Shown piece after piece: positions 39,171 through 51,285 of a stretch of DNA of 64,000 nucleotides. Position 1 is the first letter of the stretch; each line of letters starts with the position of its first letter. The stretch covers positions 1,028,321 to 1,092,320 of the forward strand of contig VFFE01007631.1 in the NCBI GenBank assembly GCA_008921705.1, given 5' to 3'. The DNA comes from Burhinus oedicnemus (Eukaryota > Chordata > Aves > Charadriiformes > Burhinidae). The position numbers and the translations under genes were made by a program. The notes under the pieces are model-generated. The model saw only the letters and a program-made list of their open reading frames with translations. It was not told the DNA's origin and searched no databases.

Positions 39171-42100
39171 AACAAGGCAGGGAGGGATTTGCAGGGAAAG
39201 GGCAGTGGGGGCAGGGAGGAGTGAAATCGAAAACAAACCAGAAAAAGGAATGTGTAGGCAGAAAAGTACACTCAGCGAAATTTTAAATCTTCCCATGGGA
39301 CATCACAAAATATCCAGTATCTTTTGCCTCAGAGCATCTTCTCGTCTTGTGCTTCTGTTGATTAGCACTAGGCCTGAAGAAAGCTTGCAGAATTTCAGGT
39401 GGTCCTCACTTTCCCTTCATAATCACAAGTAATTAAAACTTCATATCCCATCGTTAGCTTGTTACATTAGTATAACTTTGACAGTTCTCCATTGTCAGAG
39501 GCTGGAATCGGTGATACTGAAGCAAGTGTGCCTTATTTCTCCTCTCTTTTTTTTATTTTTCCTTTGGAGCAGGAGGACAAGCAGATCTCCCTTGACACCC
39601 TGATTTTTCAGAGAATATTGTAAACTCCATATAGGAGATATCCAGACTTGATAGACAAATTCTCCATTTATTCAAGAGAAAAATCCAGGCCAAACCAAGA
39701 TGTTCTAATACCGGAGTATGTCTGCAGGAGTGGCTGAGATGCATCCCTGCTGGCTCAATTGGCCTGTACAAGCATGTTTTGTCTCTAAAACTTCTCTTAA
39801 AATCTTGAGACAGATATTTTGTCCTATCTACCTCTGAACTGAAATGGGATTTCTCCAGAGGAGGGAAACTTTCTGGTGCAAATGTTTTCCTTGTAGAAAC
39901 CAGTGGTTTCACTATTGGAGCTGCATATGGACAGGCCACGGCTGCTTTGGGAAAATATCTTAAGCTAACAGCATTCTTTTGATTTCTTTCACAAATTTGC
40001 TAATATGCTCCTTCACCCTCCAGGCCTGTTGCTTCAGGCTTTTTCCAGCTGCAGTGTTTGATTTTAAAATAAGTGGTAATAATAAAAAATGAAAAAAAGA
40101 AAAGCAGGTGACCCTCATGTCAAAGTCAGTGTTTTGACATTGCATCTTCACTGCAGTGTCACCAAGGTACAACAGGGGCATGTGAGAAGTGTCATTCCAA
40201 AGTCACAATGTAATTTTTAAATCATACAGATGAATATTCATGTTATCTAGCATCCAAACTGCTGTCATGACTCCATCAGACGTCAAGGGAGAGTAATGTG
40301 GTGCTGGTTTGATGACCTTCTGTCTTGCTGCTCCACTCAATGATCCTTCTCAGTTCCTTTGGATCCAGTTGTAGTGGTCAGGACTTGACTGCATATAATG
40401 ACACTCATTTTAAATGAAACGAAAGGAGAAACAGCATGGTGTTTCATAGTTTAAAAAAAATAATCTGGGAATAATATTGCTTTATTTTGTATTTCCCACA
40501 TTAGGAATCAGAATTTTATTGCAGCCATGTTGTATAGTAAAGTCCTTGCTGTAAACCAAGGTGATGCAATGGCTCCTTGGCCAATATTTCAGTTTGAATT
40601 GCTTATATTCAGTGTGGGCATTTTTGTCAGCCAGGGTTGTATGGGCATATTTTCCCTAAATTTAACTTCAGCAGATGTTGTCAGATTGTGAGGGTCACCC
40701 ATTGTCCCTAGGGGAGTCATTCTAGAGCCCATTCTTCAACCTCAAAACTAGTTGGAGAATAGAAAGAGATTAAACAAACCAACCCATATAGTGGAATAAT
40801 GCTCTCACAAGGACAGCAGACGAATTTCCATTCTGAATGGTCTGCGATGGCAGATGCTGGGGCATATTCTGGGGTTACTGTTTGATGTTTCACTTAACTT
40901 GTAATCAAACTGCATAACACTGAGCCTGGAAGGCATATTGGTGATTGTGTGCTGAAAAAGTGCAGCGTGAAACACAGCGCTTCTGTGCACAGTGGACAAT
41001 AATGGAGAGGATGAACCTTTCTTATTGCCTGTGACAATGCTGAACACTGACCACTGAAGAGGAACCTTCTAATCAGTCTAGCCAAACTTCTGTTACAATT
41101 TCAGATAAAAACTGTTGCATTTTAGAGTTACACAGACCAAATTTGTTTCATTATTCCTTGAAAGGACTGGATTTTTCTTTGATGCATGAACTACTATCAG
41201 AAGGGCTCTTAAATTCATATAGCTGTAGCTAGCCAGGAGGTGGGTTTAGAGCATATTAAATTTGGTAGATGTGTATTCTTTCACTCAGTAATGTTCTGAA
41301 GCATTTTCTGGCCACATCACAGGTTAGTTTCATATTGTTTGTTATTAGAGCATCTAAGTGTCTTATGATTAGGGTGGTTTATTCATTGAGTTTTCCATTA
41401 AGAGTCTTAGCTGCAGTGAAAATCTGAGTGGCAAGGATTCATCTGGTATCAACAGAGTAATACACAGATACAATCCAGAGACAACATTATTGAAATCAAA
41501 GGCAGGATGTGGTAGAACGGGTTTTTCTTTAGATTAATTTGTGTGTGACTAAGTGTAACCATTAGTGCTATTTTAATTGGTGAAGCTTAATCTTTGTTTA
41601 AAACTGGTGAGTGTACTTTCCATGGACTAGGAAAAAATGGCAGCTCCATCGAAAAGCACAAGTCTGTCACAACCCCAAACAAAGGTTTTCATTTAATGTT
41701 GTAAGCAGAGATGCAGGTGGGAGGGGGATGAGGAAATGCCATAGAAACAGACCCAGGAAGGAGCCGCCAGCCAAGAATGTGGCTGAATGGGCACGGGCAG
41801 CTCAGTGCTGCTGAGTCCAGGAGCTGGCCAAAAGGAGCTGTAAGCAAAAGTCCAACAACCAGCCCCCTGTTCAGATCCTCTAGTGTCTCAGAAACAGGGT
41901 TTATTCAGCAAAGGGGACTGCATGAGAGGGATGCTGGCTTCCAGGTTTTTTCTTTGCAGCTGAAATAATAAGGAGCTTGAATTTTTGTCTGGCAGTTCAC
42001 ATCAGAACAGGGTAACTAACTGCTGAATCTGGAGAAATATTTTCTTCAAATGTGTATGTTCTTAGAAAGCAATCACTAAAACAAAATATGAGCAAATCTG

Positions 42101-43847
42101 AATATTGGCTTAAAACCCAAGAAAGTGTGATGGGCTGGACTTGAACAGGAACCACATCTTTGCTCTTAAGATACTGTATAAAAGGATTAAGTAACTCTGT
42201 AAACAAAGCATCTGGCAATTTCTCCTACAGTTTTGAACTAATGCTTGCCTGTAGAGCTATTAAGCTTAAGTAGCTGAACAGTCCTTTTTTCATTGTGCAA
42301 GAACTCACCAGCAATTCCCATAGGACAACAGGGCTGAGTGGAGGTCATGGAGTTCTCATTTAAACATGTACCATGCAAAGCCAGGTGGAAGATAAGGGTA
42401 AAAATATAAAAACTTCACTTACTAGATTTGCAGGAGTAGCTATATGTCAATTCTTGTAAGGCTTCTTTCCTTGTGGTGAGGTGCAACAAGTGTTCAGTTT
42501 AGTATCTAGTTATGTTTCACAGGGAAAATAAGCTATAGGTAATATAACCTTTGATACTCTCAGCTTAAAAGCAAATATGTCAAAGTCTGAGTGTGAATTT
42601 TCTTTGTTTCCTGACATAAAGAATATAGTTTTAAAGACAAATGTGAATATATTATGTCACTTTTGTCATTAGCCATAATGTAAGGAATGGTGAAGGGCAA
42701 TAGGGGTAGTCTGGAGTTTGCCATCCCTTTGACTTGTGTGAGTAAATGTTGTGCTGCTCCACAGGGGGACAGCAAATGACAGTTCCCTGATATTTGGGTA
42801 GCACCAAGGCTGATTGTGCCTTCTCATGTTCCTAAACAGACAGTATAGTTATTAAACTTTGAGGGTTATTTGAGTCACATCACACCTTTTGGAAGCAAAT
42901 CTTCTGCTTTTCTATGAAATGGTTAAAATGCTACATAGGGATGCAGATTGAAGCACCCTCTGACTGGGCGTCCTAATGCTTTCAGAGGGAGGAATTCTGT
43001 CTTGTTCTAGGCTTAAATCTAAACCAGAGTGGGGAAGACAAAGTTGAAGGATAAAATCCCATGGTCCTGACATCAAGTCCCTGGTGGTAACCAGCAGCTC
43101 AAACACCCTCCTTGAACATGCTGTCTGTTAAAGTGACTTTGAAAGCACAGAGCAGGTGGGCAAAGCAGGATAGCACATCTCCTGTATCCACTCTGCAAGC
43201 TTGCAAACCCTCGTGGCAAATTGCACAGAAAGCAACTCTGCCACTGAGCTAGAGGGTTGCAACTCATGCTGTGGAGGTGAGGGACAGCAGCTGAGGTTTG
43301 GGATAACTATCAAGGTAGGTTAGTTTTAAGAAATGAGCATCTAACACTACCCTTGAAACAATGCTTACCAAAACGGCCTTTACCTACAGATTCTGCTGCT
43401 TGGACTGTATTGCTGAGAAGTGGTTCAGTCTGCAACGGGCAGCAGAGGTTTCACTGAGGGTCTAAAACTACGCATAAAAAGGACTTTTTAGTCTGTCTTC
43501 CCTCCTCAGCCAGAGAGGATTCAGATACCTGGTCAGTCCAAGGTCAGAAAAACACAGGTATTGGTGTCATGTCTTCCCATTTTGTGCTTGAAAGCCACTT
43601 TCTTTTCAGCTAGAGTGGGTTTTGCATTTTTTTCTTGGCTTTATGGAGAATTCCCCTGAACGTAAGGGAATGGGACAGGTTGAATGGGAGAGCTGAAGAA
43701 AATAGGGTTCAAGGAGCAATTTATTCAATGCGTAGACAAAAGGCACAGGTAACTGTCAAGTGCCCAATGAAATTTCACTAGCTTGTTAACATATGCTATT
43801 ATCACTTTCAGTAAGAACAGCTTTTTGATGGTGAACTCTGTTCTTGA
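39171..43847. other. Non-coding stretch, nothing recognised
   Basis: Composition drops back to AT-rich beyond the CpG island. I find no exon, repeat family or RNA gene that I can support. Open frames at 39553-39939 and 41611-41814 are short and without recognisable content. Confidence 0.5.
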
Positions 43848-43870
43848 CTTATTAAAACAGTTTTAATAAG
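43848..43870. repeat. Perfect 11-bp inverted repeat with a 1-base centre
   Basis: CTTATTAAAAC at 43848-43858 is followed by one A and then its exact reverse complement GTTTTAATAAG. The 23-base structure could extrude as a cruciform or serve as a dyad protein site. Chance occurrence in AT-rich DNA of this size is possible but not common at full identity. Confidence 0.85.
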
Positions 43871-44089
43871 GAGAAAAATCTTCCTGCCTCCCACTTAAGC
43901 ATGACTTTTCTGTTTTTACCCTTATACATACAAATTGAAAAACTGAATAAAAGGAAAACAAATATAACTCTGTTTTGCCACAAAGTATTTCATTCCAGCA
44001 AAACCAAGGCAGTGACAGCTCAACATCTGACTAAGAATTAAAGGACAAATGAATATACAGGTTCTCAATTCTGCTTTTGACTATGTGCC

Positions 44090-44215
44090 TAGGCCTTCAA
44101 TTCTTTGTGTGTGTCTTTCCCCATCTGTACAAAAAGGGAAAATGCTTATTCCAATTAGGAAGCAAGCACTCTTGAAAATCCACAGAGAAGTGCTACAAAA
44201 TCTGTCTCTATACAA
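44090..44215 (+). repeat. Possible ancient L3/MIR-like relic
   Basis: CCTTCAATTCTTTGTGTGTG, then TCTTTCCCCATCTGTACAAAAAGGG, then GAAAATGCTTA, and further on GAGAAGTGCTACAAAA, fit in order the end of old L3/MIR-type repeats ('tcagtttccccatctgtaaaatggg' followed by a 'gcgctat' word). Diverged and partial; a repeat-library search would settle it. Confidence 0.4.
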
Positions 44216-46704
44216 AAAGAGGTGCTTACCTTACTGCATCCTAGCTGTAGAACAACAACCTGTTGGGCTCATCTGCACACCGTCTAGTGGTGGATGGACA
44301 CCAGCAAAGAAAGTAGCTGGTATGGTGATGAGTTAAAAAAAAAAAAAGAGCCATTAGAATGTTTAAAGTATGAATTTAATTCTACTGGACAGAAAGCATG
44401 CTGAGACTTCCCTATGGTGACAGAACTTTTTAAAGTGGTAATTTCTGCCTAATATTAGTTTTAATGAGGAAATTAGATTTTCTCCTTTCATGTGTATATA
44501 CTTCTGCTCTTCTCTGGCTTTGTTCTCTAACAGATAGATTTGCAATAGTTCTGCCAGCAATGCAAAGGGCAAGTTTTTTCTTTTAAGCAGCTGAGGCTCT
44601 AAGCAACTGATGTTAAGGCAACAGATAGAGAATGTTTTTATGGTATATTTTGGTGGATACACTGACCAGGGTTTTCCTTCAAGGGCACTTATGAAAATAC
44701 TTGCCTTTTAAGGAATTAATCTGAGGTAGAGTAACTCTGGCATTTTGTGGGCAACAAGGATAAAGAGGTTTCACTGCCTGCATACACATTCTCATCTTAT
44801 TTTGTCTCCTTTTAGATAGCTGTTCTGGGAACAAGCTGCTGAAGGCAAGCTGACTGGTTTGAAGTTTAATTTTTTAATGAGGAAAGAGTGACTCTGCGGA
44901 GATGAGTAACTAGAGAATCCCAACAGGTCATTCTCTTCAGCTCTTGGATTATGTTCCTAGCTCACATGATGCCTTTTTTCCTTCCTGCTGCTCTGCTAAT
45001 GTCACCTGGTCCTAAAAAGCAAAGTTATATTGTTGTGTAAATCACCAATGCAAATGATTCTCTGTTTACTACTTGTTGTATCTGGAAATCTTGCTAGTGC
45101 TAGATGCTGGACAGAATCCTTTTTGCTCTTTGACAGAGGTTGTAGCTGTGCAAGGAAACATGGGACTTCAGTTTTGCTGGAAGTTTGAGCTCTGTAGAAT
45201 GAGAATATGCCTCTCTTCTATGCCAGTTTTGTTTTCTGACTACAGTTGCACTTTTATTTCCTCCTCCACAACCAAAGGCAAAACTGATTGTACATTTGGG
45301 TCACTGCCTGCCAGTAGGTAAGAAATTTGAGGGAAATGTCATGATTGTAATGATTAGTAAGGGAGGGAAGGTCAACAGAAGGTGGTAGGAGCTCAGAATA
45401 GAATCGGCTGTTCTTCCACTCACTGCCTGTAAAACTCTGGCTGTACCCCAGCACTCATCTAAGTGGAAAGCATGATAGAAGAATTTTTTTTTTCTCCCCA
45501 GCTACTGATTGGGGGTGGTGGTATCTTCAATGTATTGCTCAGAGCAGTTCTGCCTAGCTGGGGAGATTAACCAGAAGCCTCAGGGCCTTTTCATTCTACC
45601 TTTCGATGTTGTATAATGGTCTCCTGCACTTGAGTGGTACGAAAAGAGCCACAAAACTACCCGGAGATTAGAAATGTATAAACCCAGGAAAGCTGGGGGA
45701 GAAGGAAGGTACAAAATTCTGTGAAGACACAACTGCTTAGACTCCCAGGAACTTCTAATGTTGTCATTAAGTTTCTATAAGTGAGATGCCAGTCTCTACC
45801 TCGTTGAGTTTGCTTCTGACTCTTCTGAAGAGACAGTCCTGTCCAAGGCTTCACACTTTAAACTTCCCTTGAAGCCAAAAATGTCAACAAGGAAAATCTT
45901 GACACTTGAAAAATCAAAATAAATGTATTTCAGTCAGTGGAAATGCACTCCTTCTTTCAGCAGCAGGGAATTGCTCTGATTTCCCCATGTTAAATTTCCC
46001 CATGTTAACTTTGGATATTTGCGATTTTTCCTGTCCTGAGTCAGAGCAAGATCTTAAGAGACCCACACATAAATCCCAAATTTGGGTCAGGCCAATCTGT
46101 TTTGATTTGGACTGTTTTAATAGATAAACTGAAATATCTACTGAAAAATCACTGTCCAAATTTCTAAACTGTTGAGATGCTTGGGAACATTTCCCAAATA
46201 CGAGGTGGAAATTTTATTTACACTAGGTATATTTCAACAAACATGCACTTTCAAAACTGTATTTTTTTGATTGAGAAATTCGTGGTTGGATCTGTTATCC
46301 AGCAGCAAGTAATGTCTGAATGAAAGGACATCTCTGGCCTTGTAGATCAGTGGTATTTACAAAGTTGTTAGACATCTAAATATTTTTGGGTCACATCTAT
46401 GTGTTGATGGAAACAGTCCTACTGTGCAGCAAGATGGTTTTTTTATCACCTCTAGAATGACTTTAATTCTTTCTCAGAAGTATTGACTTCCAGTCTAATC
46501 ACTTTAGAATGGTCTTTAATTGCACTTGAGTTATCTGCACATTTTGCAATTGCTTAGCTTCATCCTATTTCTCACAGATCTTGTATAGTCCTAAACAATT
46601 ATTTTCTCTTGTTTTTATGGTTTTGAAGTACTTAATCTCCTGTAGCTTGCACTAATGTTCTTTTTCAGTCTGAAATGCAGGAATCTTCAACCCCAAAATG
46701 GTAC
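44216..46704. other. Non-coding stretch with one small duplication
   Basis: No exon or RNA gene is apparent. A 15-base word ATTTCCCCATGTTAA is repeated exactly in tandem at 45979-45993 and 45994-46008. An A13 run lies at about 44335. Confidence 0.5.
45979..46008. repeat. 15-bp perfect tandem duplication
   Basis: ATTTCCCCATGTTAA occurs twice head to tail with no difference, which suggests a recent local slippage event. Confidence 0.9.
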
Positions 46705-46773
46705 TTGTCCTCTTTGTTTACAGTCACTTTAGTATGTGTACAGTGCCTCTTCCAGCATGTGTACTGTCACTGA
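46705..46773 (+). repeat. Copy A of a diverged direct repeat
   Basis: This 69-base stretch, from TTGTCCTCTTTGTTTACAG to ACTGTCACTGAT, aligns along its whole length with 47508-47579. Roughly a quarter of positions differ, and two or three indel bases are needed. Similarity continues weakly upstream (GAATCTTC...CCCAA against GACTCTTCTGCCCAA). It matches no repeat family I know. Confidence 0.75.
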
Positions 46774-46947
46774 TACACTTACTGACATATGTCTTGAATT
46801 GCTGAACCCTGCCTGAGTGTAGTTACGTGTACATATTTGACAGCTGAAATTGTGCTCTGGTCAACATTGATCTCTCCAGCCTATTAATCAACTCTGCTAG
46901 ACTCTAGTTCTAATTTGTAAATACTTTCCTGACATTGAGATCTAGGT

Positions 46948-47010
46948 CAGTGGTGTCAAACTTCATTTGGTGACTTAAGTAGGCACCGATGGCTGTGAGC
47001 TACAGTACTG
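46948..47010 (+). mobile_element. Possible end of an old hAT-type DNA transposon
   Basis: CAGTGGTGTCAAAC followed by TTCATTTGGTGAC resembles the terminal inverted repeat and start of hAT/Charlie-type elements, which often begin CAGNGGTGTCAAAC. I could not find the matching GTTTGACACCACTG-like end nearby, so at best one end remains. Confidence 0.25.
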
Positions 47011-47507
47011 CTGAGAAACAGACTTAGCATCCCACACTAAAAAAGTTCAGCATATCTGTCATACTGGGAGAGAATTACTGCTGTTTTCCTTTGTAATTAC
47101 TGTACATAACTAGATATGACATTAAAACTGTCTTGATCTCTAGCTATTCAATTTTAATCACTAGGAGGCTTAATTCTCAATAACAGTATGTTTCTTCCGG
47201 GCTCCTACTGCAAGCAGAAAAGGACAAAATGGCTTACTTCCAGGTTCCCAGGCAGATGAGGGTCTGCACTGTGGTGCTGTACAGGCACTCCTTTCTTTAC
47301 AAAACCTTTTCCATTACTTGATTCAGAAGTAATGTGAACTAGAGAAGCCTCTAATTCCAATTAGAGGTTGGGATATGTGGGTGAGCAGTAGTGGTTTATA
47401 TTCCCCTTGTTTCTCCTCTTAATACTTGGGTCTGAAATATCTATGGTACATATGTACATACATGTGCCAATTTTCTTCTCTGAAACATGTGACTCTTCTG
47501 CCCAAGG

Positions 47508-47579
47508 TTGTCCTCTCTGTTTACAGTTGCTGTACTACGTGTATGGTGCTCCTTCCAACACATGTACTGCCACTATGAT
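47508..47579 (+). repeat. Copy B of a diverged direct repeat
   Basis: Partner of 46705-46773, about 800 bases away in the same orientation. It runs from TTGTCCTCTCTGTTTACAG through CTTCCAACACATGTACTGCC. The 12-bp palindrome GTACATATGTAC (47446-47457) lies just upstream of this copy only. The pair may be a segmental duplication or two relics of one unidentified repeat. Confidence 0.75.
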
Positions 47580-50189
47580 GTACTAAGTTGCATGTTAAGG
47601 GTCCTGTATCTGTTCCGGGACTATTTTTGATTCATTGCCCCTTCAAAAAAGCAGCTGTGTATGTATGTTTAGTTATGTTTTGTATTACAATATTTTGGCT
47701 TTTTTTTGCTTCTGAACCTAAATCAGCCTGAGCTCCTAGGATTTCATGTGTCTTCATGAATTCTTACCTGAGCACTTTGCCTTCCTGTTGCCTGGCCTTA
47801 CCAATTCACTCCTTAAACCTAGGCTTACCTCAAGTGTACAGTTATCCTTTACTGTGGAAGATACTTTGGTTTGCAAAGATGAGTACTTACTTGAATGCCA
47901 AAGTGTTAACTTTGAATTCTTTGTATTAAACATTTAAATTCTGACATTGATTCTGCCCAGCTAGTCAGGCAGTCAGGCTTTGTAGCTTTCACTTCTGTGT
48001 AGATCAACTGTTTTCTTTTGTATCTTCTTTTCTTCCATGTTGAAATGTGTTGCAACTGTTCTGTTTCAATGAAGTGTATCCCATACCTAGGGCAGGATCA
48101 AATCTGAGGGACTCCAAAGTGGAATGTCTGGTATTATCAGTCTCCCAAGGCAGTTGCTAGCTGCAGTATGTTTTGTCCGTGGCTGGTTTGCAGTTCTTTC
48201 CATCTGACATCAGTTCTGAAAGCCTTTATGCTAGAAATAGCAGGAGAGAATTATTTTCTATTTATAATTCTTAAGAGGGGGGAAAACATTTATATCTTTG
48301 AGGTTTTTAGAAATTCCTCATACATTGTAGGTGTAGTTCAAGTGATAATGTTGCGTATATATTCTAATGCAAAATTAAAAAGAATGAGAACTTTCTTCCA
48401 GACTAGATTTTTTCCCCCAAAGCGAGAGAGTAACTGTTACAGAAAAGTGAATATATAACATTAATCTTTCTTACATATGTAATTTTTCAAGGAACAGAAT
48501 ATTAATGGGACATCAGAAGATCCCTGTTTAGGAGGGGAAGAAAGGGCGAAACAAATTCTGAAAAACTGTTTTTCCACTCCAAATGTCAGTGCAACTCTGC
48601 ATTATGATTCAGCACACACCATTCCACACCATTCGCACCTAAAAGGCTGTGTTCTGAGGCTCTATAGTTTTCATCAAATGCCCAGACAGAGTATCGTAAC
48701 CCTCTGCAAACTTGCACTTGATAGACTGGCAGTGGTCCAAATGCTGGCAGAAGCACTCGCACAAACACAAAATGTTAGCTTTTTCTTCTCTTTATTTTCT
48801 GCCAGACACAATTCAGCAGCATTCCAGGTGACATGCCTTCTGTTAAGTAAGGGGAAAGAAATGATGAATGTCTTCAGAAGGGAAGTCGTGATGCTGTGGC
48901 ATCAGTTCAGCATAGTCTTCCCCTCTGGTTAGTTCTAGTCCCAGCTAGTTCTATTTAGCTGCCTGATTTGCATGATCAAAGATGATCAAGCCCATCTGTT
49001 TGCTCCCAGCTGCAAGGCCTTTTAAGATAAATCCAGAGTGAATCCAGTGATTTGAGAAGGAAGAGGGGGGAAACTAAGTTAATGATGGGAGAAGGGCAGA
49101 GCAAAGGGGGGGAAAAAACACTATTACCACAGCTAAATACATACTATCTCTTCATGCTGTATCAAATTATGCTGAAGGATACTTTCTGTTAAAACTGGTT
49201 AGTAGCATGGAGTTTTATTTGCTTTTGTCACCTAGAACTCCTCTAAGCTGAAAATGAACTGTGAGGCTGACATACAGTTGTAGGGAATTCTGCTGGCTTT
49301 CTGTGTAGGCAAAGGGTATGTAAGTGTAGGGACATAAGAAAAATAACTCCTCTTCAATTTCTGCTAGAAGCAGCCAAGGCAAGACTGATTTATCTCCAGG
49401 AAAGATGAATGTCCGAAGTATTGAAGGCCCATCTCTGAAAGCATAGAAATAAAGTGTTTGCTTCTGAGTAATACCTATTAGAGCTTTTTTACCACCTCTT
49501 CTTCTCTTCTTTGTCTAGTAGAAGTCAGAGAGGCTGAAGAGCACTAGTGTCCTCGGAACTCTTGACTCTTCTCTGAAAATGACTGACACACACCACTTAG
49601 TGACCCTGCATTTCACCAAGGGATGCATGAAGTTTCACTACAGGCAAAAAGAAAAGTTATGGAAATATAGTCTGCTTATTTTTATCATTCCCTACAGAGA
49701 CAGACAGGTACTATAGCTCCCTTGAAAAAAGGGGGTTGTAATACTGAAGTAGAAGAACTAAGACCAAAGGGTCAGTTATACCGTAATCAAAATTTATCGG
49801 TTCAAAAAATAACATATAAACCAAACCTTACTTCATTTTTCTGTAGCCAAGGTTCCTGCAGGTCTGGCTGAATTAAAAGACCTTGATCTTAGACTGTGAA
49901 TGCCTATGAGGATGCAATACTATGCGTGAATTCTGTGCGTGCTAGTTCAAAGCTAGGACCCCTCCATGGACAGTGGTGGGAGATAAAAGGTGGTAATTGA
50001 GTGTCACAGGCAAACCAGAGCTCTGAGGTGACTGGGGAGGAATATAACAGAATTTTTGTAATGAGAGGCACAGAAATGGTGAATGAGCAGTGATTGCTTA
50101 GTGCCTTTCAAACAGGGCAACAAATGCAACTCACTGGTGACAGATCAAACTAAATATGAGGGACATCCTCACATAACACACACTTAAAG
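47580..50189. other. Non-coding stretch, nothing recognised
   Basis: No exon, RNA gene or repeat family that I can support. Open frames are all under 100 codons and unremarkable. Confidence 0.5.
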
Positions 50190-50460
50190 TGCTCCAGGAG
50201 GTGCCATGATTTACATGGTCACAAAAGTGATTGGATCAGTTGAAGGAAAGTCTGTTCAGGGATTTTTAAATGCAGAAGCCCTGGGCAGCCCAGGAGGTCC
50301 CTGGGCTCAATGTTGCTGGACAGAGGGGAAGGGTAGTAAGCATCCCTACTTGCTAGTTCAGTTCCCAAGGCTCTACTGTTTGTACAGGTGGGCAGAAGAC
50401 ACTGGGCTGGATGGACCTTTGGTCTTCTCACAAAATTCTGTAGCAGACTGAGAGCAGATA
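50190..50460 (+). mobile_element. Ancient CR1-like LINE 3' end
   Basis: The stretch ends with ACTGGGCTGGATGGACCTTTGGTCT, close to the 'actgggctagatggacc(a/t)ttggtctgaccca' tail typical of old amniote CR1/L3-like LINEs. Upstream words such as GGGATTTTTAAATG and GGGCAGAAGACACTGG fit the same 3' region. The terminal 'cagtatggc' part is degraded. It belongs to a different and older CR1 lineage from the copy at 57.3-58.7 kb. Confidence 0.5.
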
Positions 50461-50715
50461 CAGAAGGTGGGGCGTTTGGTCTGTGTTCTCCTTTGGAGGA
50501 GAGGAAGCAGCAGAGACAACTGCCTTCTGTGGTCAAAGTCTGTCCTGTTATATGCTAATTGGCTGGGATTTTTTCAGTGACTTAAGCAATGGATCTGTGC
50601 TATCCTTTTTATTTTTATGTAATAGATTTCTTTTTACCCTCTTTAGGTGGTGGTAATCTGGTTTAAGGGAAACCTTTTTTTTTTGCAAGTGTTTTGATTG
50701 TTTTGATGCGAATGG

Positions 50716-50760
50716 TGATGTGTAAATACATATATATGTATATTATGTATATTTACATCA
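50716..50760. repeat. 45-base imperfect AT-rich inverted repeat
   Basis: TGATGTGTAAATACATA on the left pairs with TATGTATATTTACATCA on the right, with a small offset, around a TA-rich centre. Much of the pairing is TA dinucleotide, so this is a weak hairpin rather than a convincing RNA gene precursor. Confidence 0.6.
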
Positions 50761-51180
50761 AATTCAAAAATCAATTGTGTTTGTAACTGCTCTGCTATAA
50801 TGGTAGTAGCATCAGGTACATCAGGTTGTGAGAACTTGTTTCCCTTAAAGTGCAGCATTTGTATATGCTGAAGGATGGCAAGTGAAAACTTTGACAACTT
50901 GATCCTTATTTGTTCTCAGATAAGTTATTCTAAAAATTTCTGGGAATAGCATGATATGTACAATTCAGGCTTTGCATGAGCTGCTCATGTGTTTGCAAAG
51001 GCAAGGTAAATATCGTAAGTGTAGCTACCCTATGAAAGCAGATTAATGTTTGCAAAGGAAGCCAGGATGAAGAATGCTGAAGCTAATGTAAGAATCAACC
51101 TGACAGATGGTCTAGGATATGCTTTCTGCATTTCTGTGGTTTCACAGTGAATTTGGTCGTCCACGTGCTAACTTCAGGGC

Positions 51181-51285
51181 ATAGGAACATAGGACTGGAA
51201 AAGATCTGGATAATGAAGTCCATTCTTCTATTGCAGGTAACAGCATCAAATAATCATATCATAAATGTATTAAAACCACATTTCC
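51181..51285 (-). mobile_element. Possible old CR1 3' end fragment, minus orientation
   Basis: CATAGGAACATAGGACTGGAA, followed by AAGATCTGGATAATGAAGTCCA, resembles the reverse complement of a CR1 tail ('catagaatcataggactggaagggacc...gtcatctagtcca'). It is short and diverged; the rest of the tail fades into unique sequence. Confidence 0.45.

Noticed and set aside
38666..39296. Two long minus-strand open frames (201 and 205 codons) and a 146-codon plus-strand frame
   Set aside because: All lie in the CpG island, where stop codons are scarce. The minus-strand ones end inside the tRNA gene and read as antisense tRNA (the GDRTRDLGVI-type peptide known from spurious predictions). Composition is Pro/Arg/Ala-rich without a domain.
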